Positions 33,325 through 42,815 of a stretch of 64,000 bases of DNA are shown piece by piece. Positions within the stretch are counted from its first letter, which is position 1; each line of letters starts with the position of its first letter. Under the pieces are notes generated by a model. It was not told the origin of the DNA. It saw nothing but the letters and a program-made list of their open reading frames with translations, and made no database searches. Origin of the DNA: JOPF136 sp963773835 (GTDB lineage Bacteria; Acidobacteriota; Terriglobia; Acidiferrales; UBA7541); the NCBI GenBank assembly GCA_963773835.1, contig CAVZCQ010000003.1:248001-312000 (forward strand), written 5' to 3'. The translations under genes were made by a program, and so were the position numbers.

Positions 33325-34611
33325 ATGCGCTCACGTAATTTGATTCTGGCAGTCGGTTTGGCAGCAGGGCTGGCCGCGGCGGGAGTGTGTGCGCAGACGC
33401 AGCCGGGCACGCCGCGGGCGCCGGTGCGCATCTCGCTGGATGAAGCGGTGCGGCTGGCACTGGCGCACAATCACGGTCTGGCCGCGGCGCGCACGGTCAT
33501 CCAGCAGAGCCAGGCGCAGGAAACCACGGCAAACCTGCGGCCGAACCCGGTGCTGCTGGCGGACGCGCAGTTTCTGCCCGTCTTCAACCCCAACCGCTTC
33601 ACGGCCGACTACACGGACCAGAACGCGCAATTCGATATGGGCGTGAGCTACCTCTTCGAGCGCGGGCAGAAGCGGCAGCACCGTCTGCAGTCGGCGAAGG
33701 ACATAACGGCCATGACCATCTCGCAGGTGGCGGACAACGAGCGGACGCTGACTTTCACTGTGGCGTCAACATTCGTGGCCGTGCTTCTGGCGGAGGCCAA
33801 TCTGGAGCTGGCGCGCCAGGACCTGGAGAGCTTTCAACACACAGTGGAGATCAGCGAGACGCGGTTCAAAGACGGGGATCTGAGCGAGGGCGATTACCTG
33901 AAAATCAGGCTCCAGTTGCTGCAATTCCAGACGGACGTATCGCAGGCGGAGCTGGCGCGGTTGCAGTCACTGGTGGCGCTTCGCGAGCTGCTCGGATATG
34001 AGTCCGTGCCGGCAGACTACGACGTGGCAGGGACGCTCGAGTACGCTCCCGTGAAAACGACGCGCGAGGACGCGCTCGCCATGTCGGCGGACCACCGTCC
34101 GGACCTGAGGGCGGCCATCCAGGGCGTCGCCGCGGCGCACAGCCAGTACGAGTTGGCGGTGGCGAACGGGAAGCGCGACCCGACTCTGACGCTGCTCTAC
34201 ACGCACACCGGAGGAATGGGCAGCGCCTCGACGTTCTTCAATATGGAGGTGCCCATCTTCAACCGCAACCAGGGCGAAATCGCGCGAACGCGCTATGCGG
34301 TGACCCAGGCGGAAGAGCTGCGCCGGGTGGCGGAAGAAACCGTGGAGGGCGACGTGGCCGGCGCGTACGACGGGGTGAGCACGAATGACCGCGTCGTGCA
34401 GCTCTATCGCTCCGGGTATCTGAACGAATCGCAGCTCTCGCGCGACATCAGCGAGTACGGGTACAAACGGGGGGCGGCGAGCCTGCTGGACTTCCTGGAC
34501 GCGGAGCGCAGCTACCGGGCGACGCAACTCGGCTACCGCCAGGCGCTGGCTTCCTACATGCTCGCGGTGGAGCAGTTGCGCGAGGCCACAGGCAACCGGA
34601 GCCTGCCGTGA
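33325..34611 (+). CDS. czcC: TolC-family outer membrane efflux protein (CzcC-like)
   Basis: The product is 428 aa with AAAGGGAG upstream. A signal peptide (LILAVGLAAGLAAAGVCAQ) precedes two outer-membrane efflux domains (about 35-210 and 230-420), with the usual ISLDEAVRLALAHNHGLAAARTV start and long amphipathic helices. It forms the outer membrane channel of an RND metal pump. The stop overlaps the GTG start of the adaptor gene, so the three pump genes form one operon in the standard order C-B-A. Confidence 0.9.
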   Translation: MRSRNLILAVGLAAGLAAAGVCAQTQPGTPRAPVRISLDEAVRLALAHNHGLAAARTVIQQSQAQETTANLRPNPVLLADAQFLPVFNPNRFTADYTDQNAQFDMGVSYLFERGQKRQHRLQSAKDITAMTISQVADNERTLTFTVASTFVAVLLAEANLELARQDLESFQHTVEISETRFKDGDLSEGDYLKIRLQLLQFQTDVSQAELARLQSLVALRELLGYESVPADYDVAGTLEYAPVKTTREDALAMSADHRPDLRAAIQGVAAAHSQYELAVANGKRDPTLTLLYTHTGGMGSASTFFNMEVPIFNRNQGEIARTRYAVTQAEELRRVAEETVEGDVAGAYDGVSTNDRVVQLYRSGYLNESQLSRDISEYGYKRGAASLLDFLDAERSYRATQLGYRQALASYMLAVEQLREATGNRSLP

Positions 34612-35792
34612 GCGCCGTGGAGCGCCGGTGGGGCGGCAGGTTACCGCGCGCGCTCGCCGCGTTGGCGGCGCTGGGGATGCTGTCCCTGGCGGCCTGCAAC
34701 GCGCGCGAATCCGCCGAGCAGATGACCTCCTACTCCGGGAAAGCGACCAAGGAAGAAACGGCGCAACTCTTCAGCGTTCCCCAGGAGCAAATGGCGCATT
34801 TGCGCCTGGTCACGGTGGCGCCGGTGACTCTCGAGCGGACGCTGCGGCTCTCCGGCGCGGTGGCCTACAACGCATTCCGCACCACGCCGGTGATCAGTCC
34901 GGTGGGCGGACCGGTGAGCCAGATCCTGGCGGCGCCGGGAGACCACGTGAAACTGCGCCAGCCGCTGCTGGAAGTGAGCAGCCCGGACTATGCGCAGTTG
35001 CGCGCCTCCTATCTGAAGGCCCGCGACTCCTACCGCGTGGCGGACAAAAACTATGCCCGCGCGCAGGACCTCTTTGCGCACGGCGCCATCGCCGAACGCG
35101 ACCTGCTCCAGGCCGAATCCGACCGTAACCAGGCGAAAGCAGACCTGGATTCGACCGAGCAGTCGCTGCGCATTCTGGGAATCCCCCGGCCGGAAGCGCT
35201 CGAGAAGGCGCCGGTGTCGCCGGGGATCCCGCTGCTCTCCCCCATCGAAGGGGAAGTCGTGGAGCGGCTGGTGTCCCCCGGGCAACTGCTGCAGGCCGGA
35301 GCGACGCAGGCATTCACGATCTCAGACATGAGCACGGTGTGGGTGCTGGCCAATGTGTACCAGAGCGATCTGGCGTACGTAAAAGCAGGCGAAGAGGTGG
35401 AGGTGTTTTCGGACGCATATCCGGAGACGTTTGGCGGAAAGATTTCCTACCTTTCGCCCGCGGTGGACGCAAACACGCGGACCCTGCAGGCCCGCATCGT
35501 GGTGGAAAATCGCGGCCGGAAACTGAAGAAGGACATGTACGTGACCGTGACGGTGAAAGCCGGGCGGATCGAGAACGCCATCGCGGTGCCGGATTCCGCC
35601 GTGCTGCGCAGCGACGAGAACCAGCCGTTCGTCTTCGTCGAGGCGGCCGAGAACCGCTTCGGGCGGCGCCCAGTAGAAATCGGACAGGGCCAGCAAGGAC
35701 AGACGCAGATCCTCCACGGACTGGCCGCGGGAGAAAAGATCGTGGCGGACGGGAGCCTTTTCCTGCAATTTCAGAGCGCGCTGCAACACTAA
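34608..35792 (+). CDS. czcB: RND efflux periplasmic adaptor (CzcB-like)
   Basis: The product is 394 aa from GTG 34608, overlapping the channel gene stop (GTGA). The lipoprotein signal LGMLSLAAC predicts anchoring to the inner membrane. The lipoyl/barrel-sandwich part is split by a helical hairpin (SYLKARDSYRVADKNYARAQDLFAHGAIAERDLLQAES), as usual for membrane fusion proteins. The C-terminal beta-barrel has VVENRGRKLKKDMYVTVTV. It links the inner-membrane pump to the outer channel. No His-rich N-terminal metal-binding region is seen. Confidence 0.9.
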   Translation: MSAVERRWGGRLPRALAALAALGMLSLAACNARESAEQMTSYSGKATKEETAQLFSVPQEQMAHLRLVTVAPVTLERTLRLSGAVAYNAFRTTPVISPVGGPVSQILAAPGDHVKLRQPLLEVSSPDYAQLRASYLKARDSYRVADKNYARAQDLFAHGAIAERDLLQAESDRNQAKADLDSTEQSLRILGIPRPEALEKAPVSPGIPLLSPIEGEVVERLVSPGQLLQAGATQAFTISDMSTVWVLANVYQSDLAYVKAGEEVEVFSDAYPETFGGKISYLSPAVDANTRTLQARIVVENRGRKLKKDMYVTVTVKAGRIENAIAVPDSAVLRSDENQPFVFVEAAENRFGRRPVEIGQGQQGQTQILHGLAAGEKIVADGSLFLQFQSALQH

Positions 35793-35896
35793 AGAGACCG
35801 ACCGGGCGGCGCACCAGGAAAGAAAAACAAACGGGAAGATCACAGAGACGCTGAGGACAGGGAGGAGAAAGGGAGCGGAGTGAGTTTCGGAAGCCG

Positions 35897-38800
35897 ATGA
35901 TTCATCGCATCGTCCAATTCGCGCTCCGGCAGAAATTCCTGGTGCTCATGCTCACGGCGTTCATCGCCGTGGGGGGCGCGGTGGCGTTCCAACGCATGCC
36001 GGTGGACGCCTATCCCGATCTGTCGCCGCCGATGGTGGAAATCATTACGCAGTGGCCAGGGCACGCCTCGGAGGAGGTGGAGCGGCTGGTGACGCTGCCC
36101 ATCGAGGTGGAGATGAACGGGGTGCCCCGCATGGAGGTGATGCGCTCCATCACACTGTACGGCCTCTCGGACATCCGACTGACTTTTGAGGAGTCCACGG
36201 ATCCGTATTTTGCGCGGCAGGTGGTGTTCGAACGGCTGTCGCAGCCGGCTCTGCCCGCGGGTGTGACGCCGTCGCTGGCGCCCCTGTTCAGCCCCAGCGG
36301 GCTGGTGTACCGCTACGTCCTGGAGAGCCCGGACCGCAGCCCCCAGGAGCTGAAAACATTCGAGGACTGGGTGATCGCGCGGGCCTACCGCCAGGTGCCC
36401 GGGGTGGCGGACGATTCGGGATTCGGCGGCACGGTGATGCAGTACCAGGTGCTGCTGGACCCGGTGCGGCTGTACGGCTACCACATCACCGTGCCGCAGG
36501 TGATCCAGCAACTGGCGGCCAACAACGCGAACACGGGGGGCGGATTCTACTCGCAGGGCGGCCAGTTCTATTACGTGCGCGGGCTGGGCCTGGTGCGGGA
36601 CACGCGCGACATCGGAAACATCATCGTTGCCACCGTAAACGGCGCGCCGGTGCGCGTGCGCGACGTGGGCCAGGTGACCATCGGGCACGCGCCTCGGCTC
36701 GGGGAATTCGGCTTCCAGACCAACGACGACGCGGTGGAAGGCGTGATCCTGATGCGCCGCGGCGAGCAGACGCAAACCGTGCTCGCAGGGGTGAAAGCGA
36801 AGACAAAGGAGCTGAACGAGCGCATCCTCCCGCCGGATGTGAGGGTGAGGCCGTTCTACGACCGCAGCAACCTCGTGCGCCTGACCACGGATACTGTGGA
36901 GGCGAACCTGCTCCGGGGCATGATCCTGGTCCTGATCGTGCTGATCTTTTTCCTGGTGAGCGTCCGCGCGGCGGTAATTGTGGCGCTGACCATTCCGCTC
37001 GCGCTGCTCTTTTCGTTCATTTTCCTGCACGCCCACGACGTGGCGGCGAACCTGCTCTCCATCGGCGCCATCGATTTCGGGATCATCATCGACGGTACGC
37101 TGGTGATGGTGGAGAACATCTACCGCGAGCTGGGGCTGCGGCAGGGAACCGAATACAGCCTGCACGAGGTGATCCGGTCGGCCGCGCGCGACGTGGACCG
37201 GCCGATTTTCTATTCGGTGGCCGTGATCATCGCCGGCTACATCCCCATCTACGCCCTCGGCGGTCCCTCCGGAAAGCTGTTTCATCCCATGGCGGACACC
37301 ATGTCGGTCGCCCTGGTAGGGGCTCTGATCCTGACCCTGACGTTTGTCCCGGTCATGTGCTCCTACTTGTTTCGCGGGGGCGTCCGGGAACGGGTGAACC
37401 GGCCGTTCGAAGCCATGCGGCGGACGTACGCCACACAACTCGACTGGTGCCTGGACCATACCGCAGCGACACTGGTGGTCGCCACCGCCATTTTCGGCGC
37501 GACGCTGGCGCTGGTTCCCTACATCGGCGGGGAATTCCTTCCGCACCTGGACGAGGGCGCTCTGTGGGTGCGAGCGACGCTGCCCTACACGATTTCGTTC
37601 GAGGAAGCCGCAAAATTCGCGCCTCAGGTCCGCACACTTCTGATGTCCTATCCCCAGGTGACCGAGGTGGGCTCCGAACTGGGGCGGCCCGATGACGGCA
37701 CCGACCCTACCGGGTTTTTCAACTGCGAGTTCTACGTGGGACTGAAGCCGTACGACGATCCGGCGTGGAAGAAGAGCTCGGCGCACACGAAGGAGGAATT
37801 CGTCGCCGAGCTGCACAAAAAGCTGGCCTCGTTTCCCGGCGTGATTTTCAACTACACGCAGCCCGCGGAAGATGCGGTGGACGAAGCGTTGACGGGCCTG
37901 AAGAGCGCGCTGGCGGTGAAAGTGTACGGAGCGGACCTGCATGTGCTCCAGGAGAAGGCGCTGGCCATCAAACGCACGCTCGAGGATCTTCCCGGCCACC
38001 ACTTCACGGAACTGACCGTGGTCCGGGAGCTGGGCCAGCCCAGCCTGATCGTGGACGTGGACCGTGAAAAGATCGCGCGTTTCGGCATCAACGTGGCGGA
38101 CGTGGAAGCCGTTGTGCAGGCGGCCGTGGGCGGGCAGGCGGCCACTCAGGTGATCCAGGGAGAAAAGCTGTTCGACCTGGTCGTGCGCATGGAGCCGCGC
38201 TACCGCGAGAGCGCGCAGCAGATTCGCAACCTCCTGGTCGGCACCCCCGCGGGACAGCAGATCCCGCTGGCGCAACTCGCGGACATCCGGGAGGGCAACG
38301 GGGCCTCGTTCATCTACCGGGAAAACAACTCGCGGTATATCGGCGTGCAATACAGCATCGAGGGACAGGATCTGGCCGGCGCGGTGGACCAGGCGCAGAA
38401 GGCCGTGAAGAAAGCAGTACCTCTCCCGGCCGGCTACCGGCTGGAATGGGGAGGCGAGTACAGCGAATTCCTGGAGGCCCGGCATCAGCTCAATATCATC
38501 GGCCCGCTCGCGGTGCTGCTGATTTTCCTGATCCTGTTCGCGCTGTACGGCAATTTCAAATTCCCGCTCAGCATCGCCCTGGGTGTGATCATGACGGAGC
38601 CGGTGGGCGCGCTCATCGCGCTGAAACTGACGGGGACGCCATTCAGCGTCTCCTCGGTGCTGGGGCTGCTGGCGCTGGTGGGCGTGTCCGTGGAGACCGC
38701 GGTGATCCTGGTGTCCTATATCAACAAACTCCGGCTGGAGGGCCTCGACATTCGCGCGGCAACACATGAGGCTTCGCTGCTGCGGCTGAGGCCGATCGTG

Positions 38801-38989
38801 ATGACCGCGCTGGTGGCCTGCCTGGGGCTGCTGCCCGCGGCGCTTTCGCACGGAATCGGGTCGGACACGCAGCGGCCGTTTGCCATCGTGGTGGTGGCCG
38901 GGCTGCTGTCGCGGCTTTTACTGGGATTCTTCGTCAATCCCGTGCTCTATCAGGTGGTGGCGCGGGAAGGCGACGTGCTTCAGGTGTAG
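35897..38989 (+). CDS. czcA: Heavy-metal RND efflux pump (CzcA-like)
   Basis: The product is 1030 aa, full length for HME-RND pumps, with twelve predicted transmembrane segments and two large periplasmic loops. The TM4 motif reads DFGIIIDGTLVMVEN (about 392-406), with the Asp-Asp-Glu triad of the divalent-cation group (Co, Zn, Cd, Ni), not the AIGAMVDAAVVMIEN of the Cu/Ag pump CusA. The protein is driven by the proton gradient and exports metal through the CzcB/CzcC partners. It is encoded 104 nt after the adaptor, with no regulator gene nearby. The exact metal is inferred from the motif only. Confidence 0.92.
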   Translation: MIHRIVQFALRQKFLVLMLTAFIAVGGAVAFQRMPVDAYPDLSPPMVEIITQWPGHASEEVERLVTLPIEVEMNGVPRMEVMRSITLYGLSDIRLTFEESTDPYFARQVVFERLSQPALPAGVTPSLAPLFSPSGLVYRYVLESPDRSPQELKTFEDWVIARAYRQVPGVADDSGFGGTVMQYQVLLDPVRLYGYHITVPQVIQQLAANNANTGGGFYSQGGQFYYVRGLGLVRDTRDIGNIIVATVNGAPVRVRDVGQVTIGHAPRLGEFGFQTNDDAVEGVILMRRGEQTQTVLAGVKAKTKELNERILPPDVRVRPFYDRSNLVRLTTDTVEANLLRGMILVLIVLIFFLVSVRAAVIVALTIPLALLFSFIFLHAHDVAANLLSIGAIDFGIIIDGTLVMVENIYRELGLRQGTEYSLHEVIRSAARDVDRPIFYSVAVIIAGYIPIYALGGPSGKLFHPMADTMSVALVGALILTLTFVPVMCSYLFRGGVRERVNRPFEAMRRTYATQLDWCLDHTAATLVVATAIFGATLALVPYIGGEFLPHLDEGALWVRATLPYTISFEEAAKFAPQVRTLLMSYPQVTEVGSELGRPDDGTDPTGFFNCEFYVGLKPYDDPAWKKSSAHTKEEFVAELHKKLASFPGVIFNYTQPAEDAVDEALTGLKSALAVKVYGADLHVLQEKALAIKRTLEDLPGHHFTELTVVRELGQPSLIVDVDREKIARFGINVADVEAVVQAAVGGQAATQVIQGEKLFDLVVRMEPRYRESAQQIRNLLVGTPAGQQIPLAQLADIREGNGASFIYRENNSRYIGVQYSIEGQDLAGAVDQAQKAVKKAVPLPAGYRLEWGGEYSEFLEARHQLNIIGPLAVLLIFLILFALYGNFKFPLSIALGVIMTEPVGALIALKLTGTPFSVSSVLGLLALVGVSVETAVILVSYINKLRLEGLDIRAATHEASLLRLRPIVMTALVACLGLLPAALSHGIGSDTQRPFAIVVVAGLLSRLLLGFFVNPVLYQVVAREGDVLQV

Positions 38990-39170
38990 CCGCGGGAGAG
39001 ATGCCCGGGCGAGGAATACGGATCGGGCACGCGGATTGTCTGGCCGCTTTGCGCGGCGGGTGGCAGGTGCTAGTTTGAGAGGACAGCGCGGGTGAATTCT
39101 GCCGCCCGCCTCGATACCGGGTAACCCCCGCGGGCCGGAGAGCGTCAAAGCTGCATTGGGGCGATTGAGA

Positions 39171-39473
39171 GTGCGTCAACCGAACAACGAAAGACGTGCC
39201 TACGGGAGCGCGAGACGCGTTCTGGTGCTCGCCGTGTGCCTCCTCACCGTCTTTTTCATCGCTGTCTCCTCCAGTCACTTCCACGCCGACGGCCAAAGCG
39301 ACACGGCCTGCCCCATCTGCCAGGTCGCGCATATCGGAATCTCGGCGGCACCGGCGGCCCAGCATCTTCCGGCCCCACTGGTGGAGCGCGCCGAGGTGCA
39401 AAGTTTTGTACCGTTCTTTCATTCCGAGCTATTTCTCCCCAGCGCTCCCTCCCGGGCTCCCCCCTCCGCGTAG
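39171..39473 (+). CDS. Small His/Cys membrane protein next to metal efflux genes
   Basis: The product is 100 aa from GTG 39171 (TTG 39156 possible). One transmembrane segment (VLVLAVCLLTVFFIAVSSS) is followed directly by HFHADGQSDTACPICQVAH, a cluster of His and a CxxC that could bind a metal. The C-terminal third is Pro/Ala-rich. It resembles the small DUF2946-like proteins found beside heavy-metal and copper genes. It lies between czcA and a TonB receptor and may help metal handling in the periplasm. Confidence 0.6.
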   Translation: MRQPNNERRAYGSARRVLVLAVCLLTVFFIAVSSSHFHADGQSDTACPICQVAHIGISAAPAAQHLPAPLVERAEVQSFVPFFHSELFLPSAPSRAPPSA

Positions 39474-39600
39474 CTTCTTCCCGCTGATCTGACCGGAAAT
39501 TCGCGCACCGACGATTCGGCCTGTTGGTGCCGCCGCCTTTTTCAGGGCGATTTCCAGACCACAGATGCAGCCGGCTACCCCGTGAGGGGTTGGAGGGGAC

Positions 39601-42450
39601 ATGAAGAGGGGATTAGGAGTCATTTCGATTTTCGCTTTAATTCTCGCGGCATTTTGCATGGCTGCGCCCGCGCGGGCGCAGATGGGCAACGCCGGATCGA
39701 TCGAGGGGACGGTCACGGATCCCACGGGGGCGGTGATTCCAGGCGCGACGGTGGAAATCCACAATCCCGTTAGCCGCTACGCGCAGTCGGCAGTCACGGA
39801 TTCGGCCGGAGCATTCAGCTTCAAGAACATTCCATTCAATCCGTATCACCTGGTGGCGAAAGCGACCAACTTCGCGTCATATACCCAGGACGTGGATGTT
39901 CGTTCCGGGGTTCCCGTTACGGTAGCGATTACGCTCAGGCTCGGCGCGGCGACGACAACGGTCACCGTGGAGGAAAACGGCGGAGACCTGGTCGAGAACG
40001 AGTCCACCGCCCACACGGACGTGGACCGCCAGTTGTTCAACCGGCTGCCCCTGGAGAGTGCCTCGTCTTCGGTGAGTTCGCTCATCACGCTCTCCACCCC
40101 GGGTGTGGCCGCGGATGCGAACGGCCTGGTGCACGGGCTGGGGGACCACGCGGAGAATTCCTTCAACGTGGACAACCAGCCCATCACCGATCAGCAGAGC
40201 AAAGTGTTTTCCAACCAGATTTCGCTCGATTCGATTCAGTCACTCGAGGTGATTGAAGGCGCGCCCACGGCGGAATACGGCGACAAGACCAGCCTGGTGA
40301 TCAAAGTAACCACGCGCTCAGGGCTGGGCGTCACTACACCGCATGGCAGCGTGTACACATCCTATTCAAGTTTCGGCACGGAAAACGCTGGCTTCAACCT
40401 GGCGTACGGAGGGGCGAAGTGGGGGAACTTTGTGGCCATCAGCGGCCTCCAGTCCGGACGCTTTCTCGATGCGCCGGAGTTCAGCGTGATGCACGATAAA
40501 GGCAACCAGGAAAACTTTTTCGACCGCGTGGACTTCCAGGTCTCCAAAGCGGACACGATCCACATCAACGTGGGCTACGTGCGTTCCTGGTTTCAAAATC
40601 CAAATTCGTTCGACCAGCAATTCCACACCGGTTTGCTGAACGGTGTCACCGGCGGACCTGTGAGCCTTTCGGATCAGCGCTCCCGGATCGCGACCTACAA
40701 CTTTGCGCCTACCTGGACGCACCTGATTGGCACTTCGGCGATCTTTACGTTGGGCGTCTTCGCGCGCCGGGACAACTATCATTTCTACCCGAGTGGCAAC
40801 CCTCTTGCCGACTGGTCTCCCGACCTGCAGTCCGAGTCCATCTTCCAGGGCCGCACGCTCACCAATGTGGGAGTGCGATCTGACGTGTCCTACGTGAAAG
40901 GGATCCACAACCTGAAGGCCGGAATCACGTATCAACAGACCTTCCTCACGGAGAATGACCGTCTCGGGATCGTGGATCCCACGGTGAATGCCCCGTGCCT
41001 CGATGCCAACCTGGCCCCGGTGCCCTGGTTCGTGGATCCCGGACTCAACAATACGGCCAATTGCGCGACTGCGACGTCGTCGAATCCCGTGGTCAGTCCC
41101 ACCCCGTTTACGGCGAATGCCGCATTTAGCCCGCTCCTGGCCTGCAACGACCTGACCCGGCCGGCGCCGTCACCGGTAAACAATTGCCCGAGTGCCACGA
41201 GCGTGCCATTTCTTTTCCACGGCCACACGGACGTAAAGGAACTCGCACTGTACGTCCAGGATACGATTACCGCGGGACGCTGGTCGTTCAACCTGGGTCT
41301 TCGCGGTGACGTGTACAACGGCATCACCAGCGCAACGCAGGCGGAGCCCAGGCTGGGTATCGCCTATAACATCAAGCCCAGCAATACGGTTCTCCGCGTG
41401 TCGTATGCGCGGACGCTGGAGACACCCTTCAACGAGAGCCTGGTGATTGCCAGCGTGGGATGTGGAATCCCCTTCATTGCCACCATCGTTCCGCCCCCCG
41501 GCACGACCTGCAACCTGGGACCGATCCATTCGGGCTTCAGGAATGAATTCCACGCCGGCCTGGAGCAAGCTTTCGGGAAGTATCTGGTCATCGACGGCGA
41601 ATACATCTGGAAGTACACGCACAACGGCTACGACTTCGGGGTTCTGGCGAGCACTCCCATCGCCTTCCCGATCGAGTGGCACAGCTCCAAGATCCCCGGG
41701 TATGTAGTCCGGGCGAGCGTGCCGAACTACCACGGCTTCTCGGCGCTGTTTGTCATGTCCGGCGTTGCCGCGCGCTACTTCCTGCCTCAGGTGGCCGGGA
41801 TTCCCATCATTCCGCCGGTCAGCGGCGTCTTCCGCATCGACCATGACGAGCGCTTTAACCAGACGACGCATCTGCAATACGAGCCTTGGAAGCGCGGACC
41901 CTGGTTCGGGTTCAATTGGAGATATGACAGCGGGCTGGTGAGCGGCGCGATCCCGTGTTTTGCGATGACCCTAACGTGCTCTGCTTCGACACCCGTGGCC
42001 AACGGGGGGGCGGCCAACATTCCAGCAGGGAGCGTAGCCTTGGTAAACGCCATCACGGGATTCCCGCTGACGGCCGACCAGGAGTTTCAGGCCGGGCTCA
42101 CTTGCAATGGAAAGCTGGCGGCTCCCAGCCCGTTCGGACCCGCGCTGGCCACCTGCCTTCCAACCGGACCCGGGACCGTCGCGCAGGTGGGATCCATTTA
42201 CGCGCGGGTACCGGCGCCAAACAAGGAAAACGACGACCACAACCCGCAGCGCATTGCCCCGCGACATTTGTTCGACGCCGCGTTGGGACATGACAACCTG
42301 TTCCACGGTGACCGCTACAAGTGGAGCCTGCGCTTCACGGTCATCAACCTGACGAACAAGATGGCGCTGTACAACTTTCTCTCCACGTTCAGCGGCACAC
42401 ACTACGTCACGCCGCGATCGTATTCGGCGGAGGTGGGCTTCCACTTCTAG
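39601..42450 (+). CDS. TonB-dependent receptor with carboxypeptidase-regulatory N-domain
   Basis: The product is 949 aa with GGAGGGG just before the ATG. After the signal peptide (IFALILAAFCMAAPARAQ) comes an Ig-like carboxypeptidase-regulatory domain (GSIEGTVTDPTGAVIPGATVEI..., about 33-110). A plug domain follows with LVHGLGDHAENSFNVDNQPITDQ and a TAEYGDKTSLVIKV-type segment, then the outer-membrane beta-barrel ending in the aromatic VGFHF. This is the Oar-like acidobacterial architecture. It probably imports or binds a large ligand at the cost of the proton gradient. Its position after the czc operon hints at metal or metallophore uptake, but the ligand is unknown. Confidence 0.87.
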   Translation: MKRGLGVISIFALILAAFCMAAPARAQMGNAGSIEGTVTDPTGAVIPGATVEIHNPVSRYAQSAVTDSAGAFSFKNIPFNPYHLVAKATNFASYTQDVDVRSGVPVTVAITLRLGAATTTVTVEENGGDLVENESTAHTDVDRQLFNRLPLESASSSVSSLITLSTPGVAADANGLVHGLGDHAENSFNVDNQPITDQQSKVFSNQISLDSIQSLEVIEGAPTAEYGDKTSLVIKVTTRSGLGVTTPHGSVYTSYSSFGTENAGFNLAYGGAKWGNFVAISGLQSGRFLDAPEFSVMHDKGNQENFFDRVDFQVSKADTIHINVGYVRSWFQNPNSFDQQFHTGLLNGVTGGPVSLSDQRSRIATYNFAPTWTHLIGTSAIFTLGVFARRDNYHFYPSGNPLADWSPDLQSESIFQGRTLTNVGVRSDVSYVKGIHNLKAGITYQQTFLTENDRLGIVDPTVNAPCLDANLAPVPWFVDPGLNNTANCATATSSNPVVSPTPFTANAAFSPLLACNDLTRPAPSPVNNCPSATSVPFLFHGHTDVKELALYVQDTITAGRWSFNLGLRGDVYNGITSATQAEPRLGIAYNIKPSNTVLRVSYARTLETPFNESLVIASVGCGIPFIATIVPPPGTTCNLGPIHSGFRNEFHAGLEQAFGKYLVIDGEYIWKYTHNGYDFGVLASTPIAFPIEWHSSKIPGYVVRASVPNYHGFSALFVMSGVAARYFLPQVAGIPIIPPVSGVFRIDHDERFNQTTHLQYEPWKRGPWFGFNWRYDSGLVSGAIPCFAMTLTCSASTPVANGGAANIPAGSVALVNAITGFPLTADQEFQAGLTCNGKLAAPSPFGPALATCLPTGPGTVAQVGSIYARVPAPNKENDDHNPQRIAPRHLFDAALGHDNLFHGDRYKWSLRFTVINLTNKMALYNFLSTFSGTHYVTPRSYSAEVGFHF

Positions 42451-42456
42451 AGAGGT

Positions 42457-42511
42457 GTAGCTCAGGTCCCGGCATTGGCCGGCTCAGTTTGCCGGCCAAT
42501 GCCTGACCTGA
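42457..42511. terminator. Long GTAG-headed hairpin after the TonB receptor
   Basis: The inner arms GGCATTGGCCGGC / GCCGGCCAATGCC (13 bp) close a 7-nt loop, and outer arms TCAGGTC / GACCTGA add 7 bp. The GTAG foot is at 42457-42460. No U-run follows. It lies 7 nt after the receptor stop and before the candidate 6S RNA, so it may terminate the receptor transcript. Confidence 0.7.
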
Positions 42512-42560
42512 AGCCTTTCCCGGATACGGCGGCTCCTGCGCCTTGCCCTCAGCATTCTGC

Positions 42561-42566
42561 TACACT
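42561..42566 (+). promoter_or_regulatory. TACACT -10-like box of the candidate 6S RNA
   Basis: TACACT is followed after 7 nt by the predicted RNA 5' end. No good -35 box is found at the usual distance. Confidence 0.4.
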
Positions 42567-42572
42567 GTGGCT

Positions 42573-42795
42573 GGGAGCGGTCTACGAGGTGCGTGTTGGC
42601 GCTCAGATCCTTGAACCAACACCGAACCTCTGGCGTCCGCGTCAATCCTGCCCTTGTGCGTGCTCTCCGACCTCCGCCGCGGCGGGGGACACGAGAGTGG
42701 CCTGAAAGCGGGTGCAGGGCGCCACAATTTGCTTGAGGTTCAGGATTGCGCTCCACACGGCTGAGCGGACCGCTCCTCTGCCTTTCTATTTTTCC
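42573..42795 (+). ncRNA. ssrS: Candidate 6S RNA
   Basis: A rod-like RNA of about 200 nt can be drawn by hand. The closing stem is GGAGCGGTC (42574-42582) with GACCGCTCC (42768-42776). A large central bubble follows, with a small hairpin CGCTC/GAGCG in its 3' strand (42749-42767). Then come ATCCTTGAACC (42607-42617) with GGTTCAGGAT (42737-42746), TGGCG/CGCCA, CCTGC/GCAGG and a terminal stem. That layout (closing stem, open bubble with 3' hairpin, long terminal stem) is the 6S architecture, which mimics an open promoter and traps RNA polymerase. A U-rich run follows. Its position next to the ymdB-like gene, with zapA the last gene before the czc block, agrees with the usual 6S neighbourhood. 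Not tested by a covariance model. Confidence 0.6.
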
Positions 42796-42815
42796 GCCAA
42801 AGGTCAAATGACCGG

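Noticed and set aside
35840..38851. Minus-strand ORF of 1003 codons opposite czcA
   Set aside because: Same shadow effect; czcA on the plus strand is full length with all motifs.
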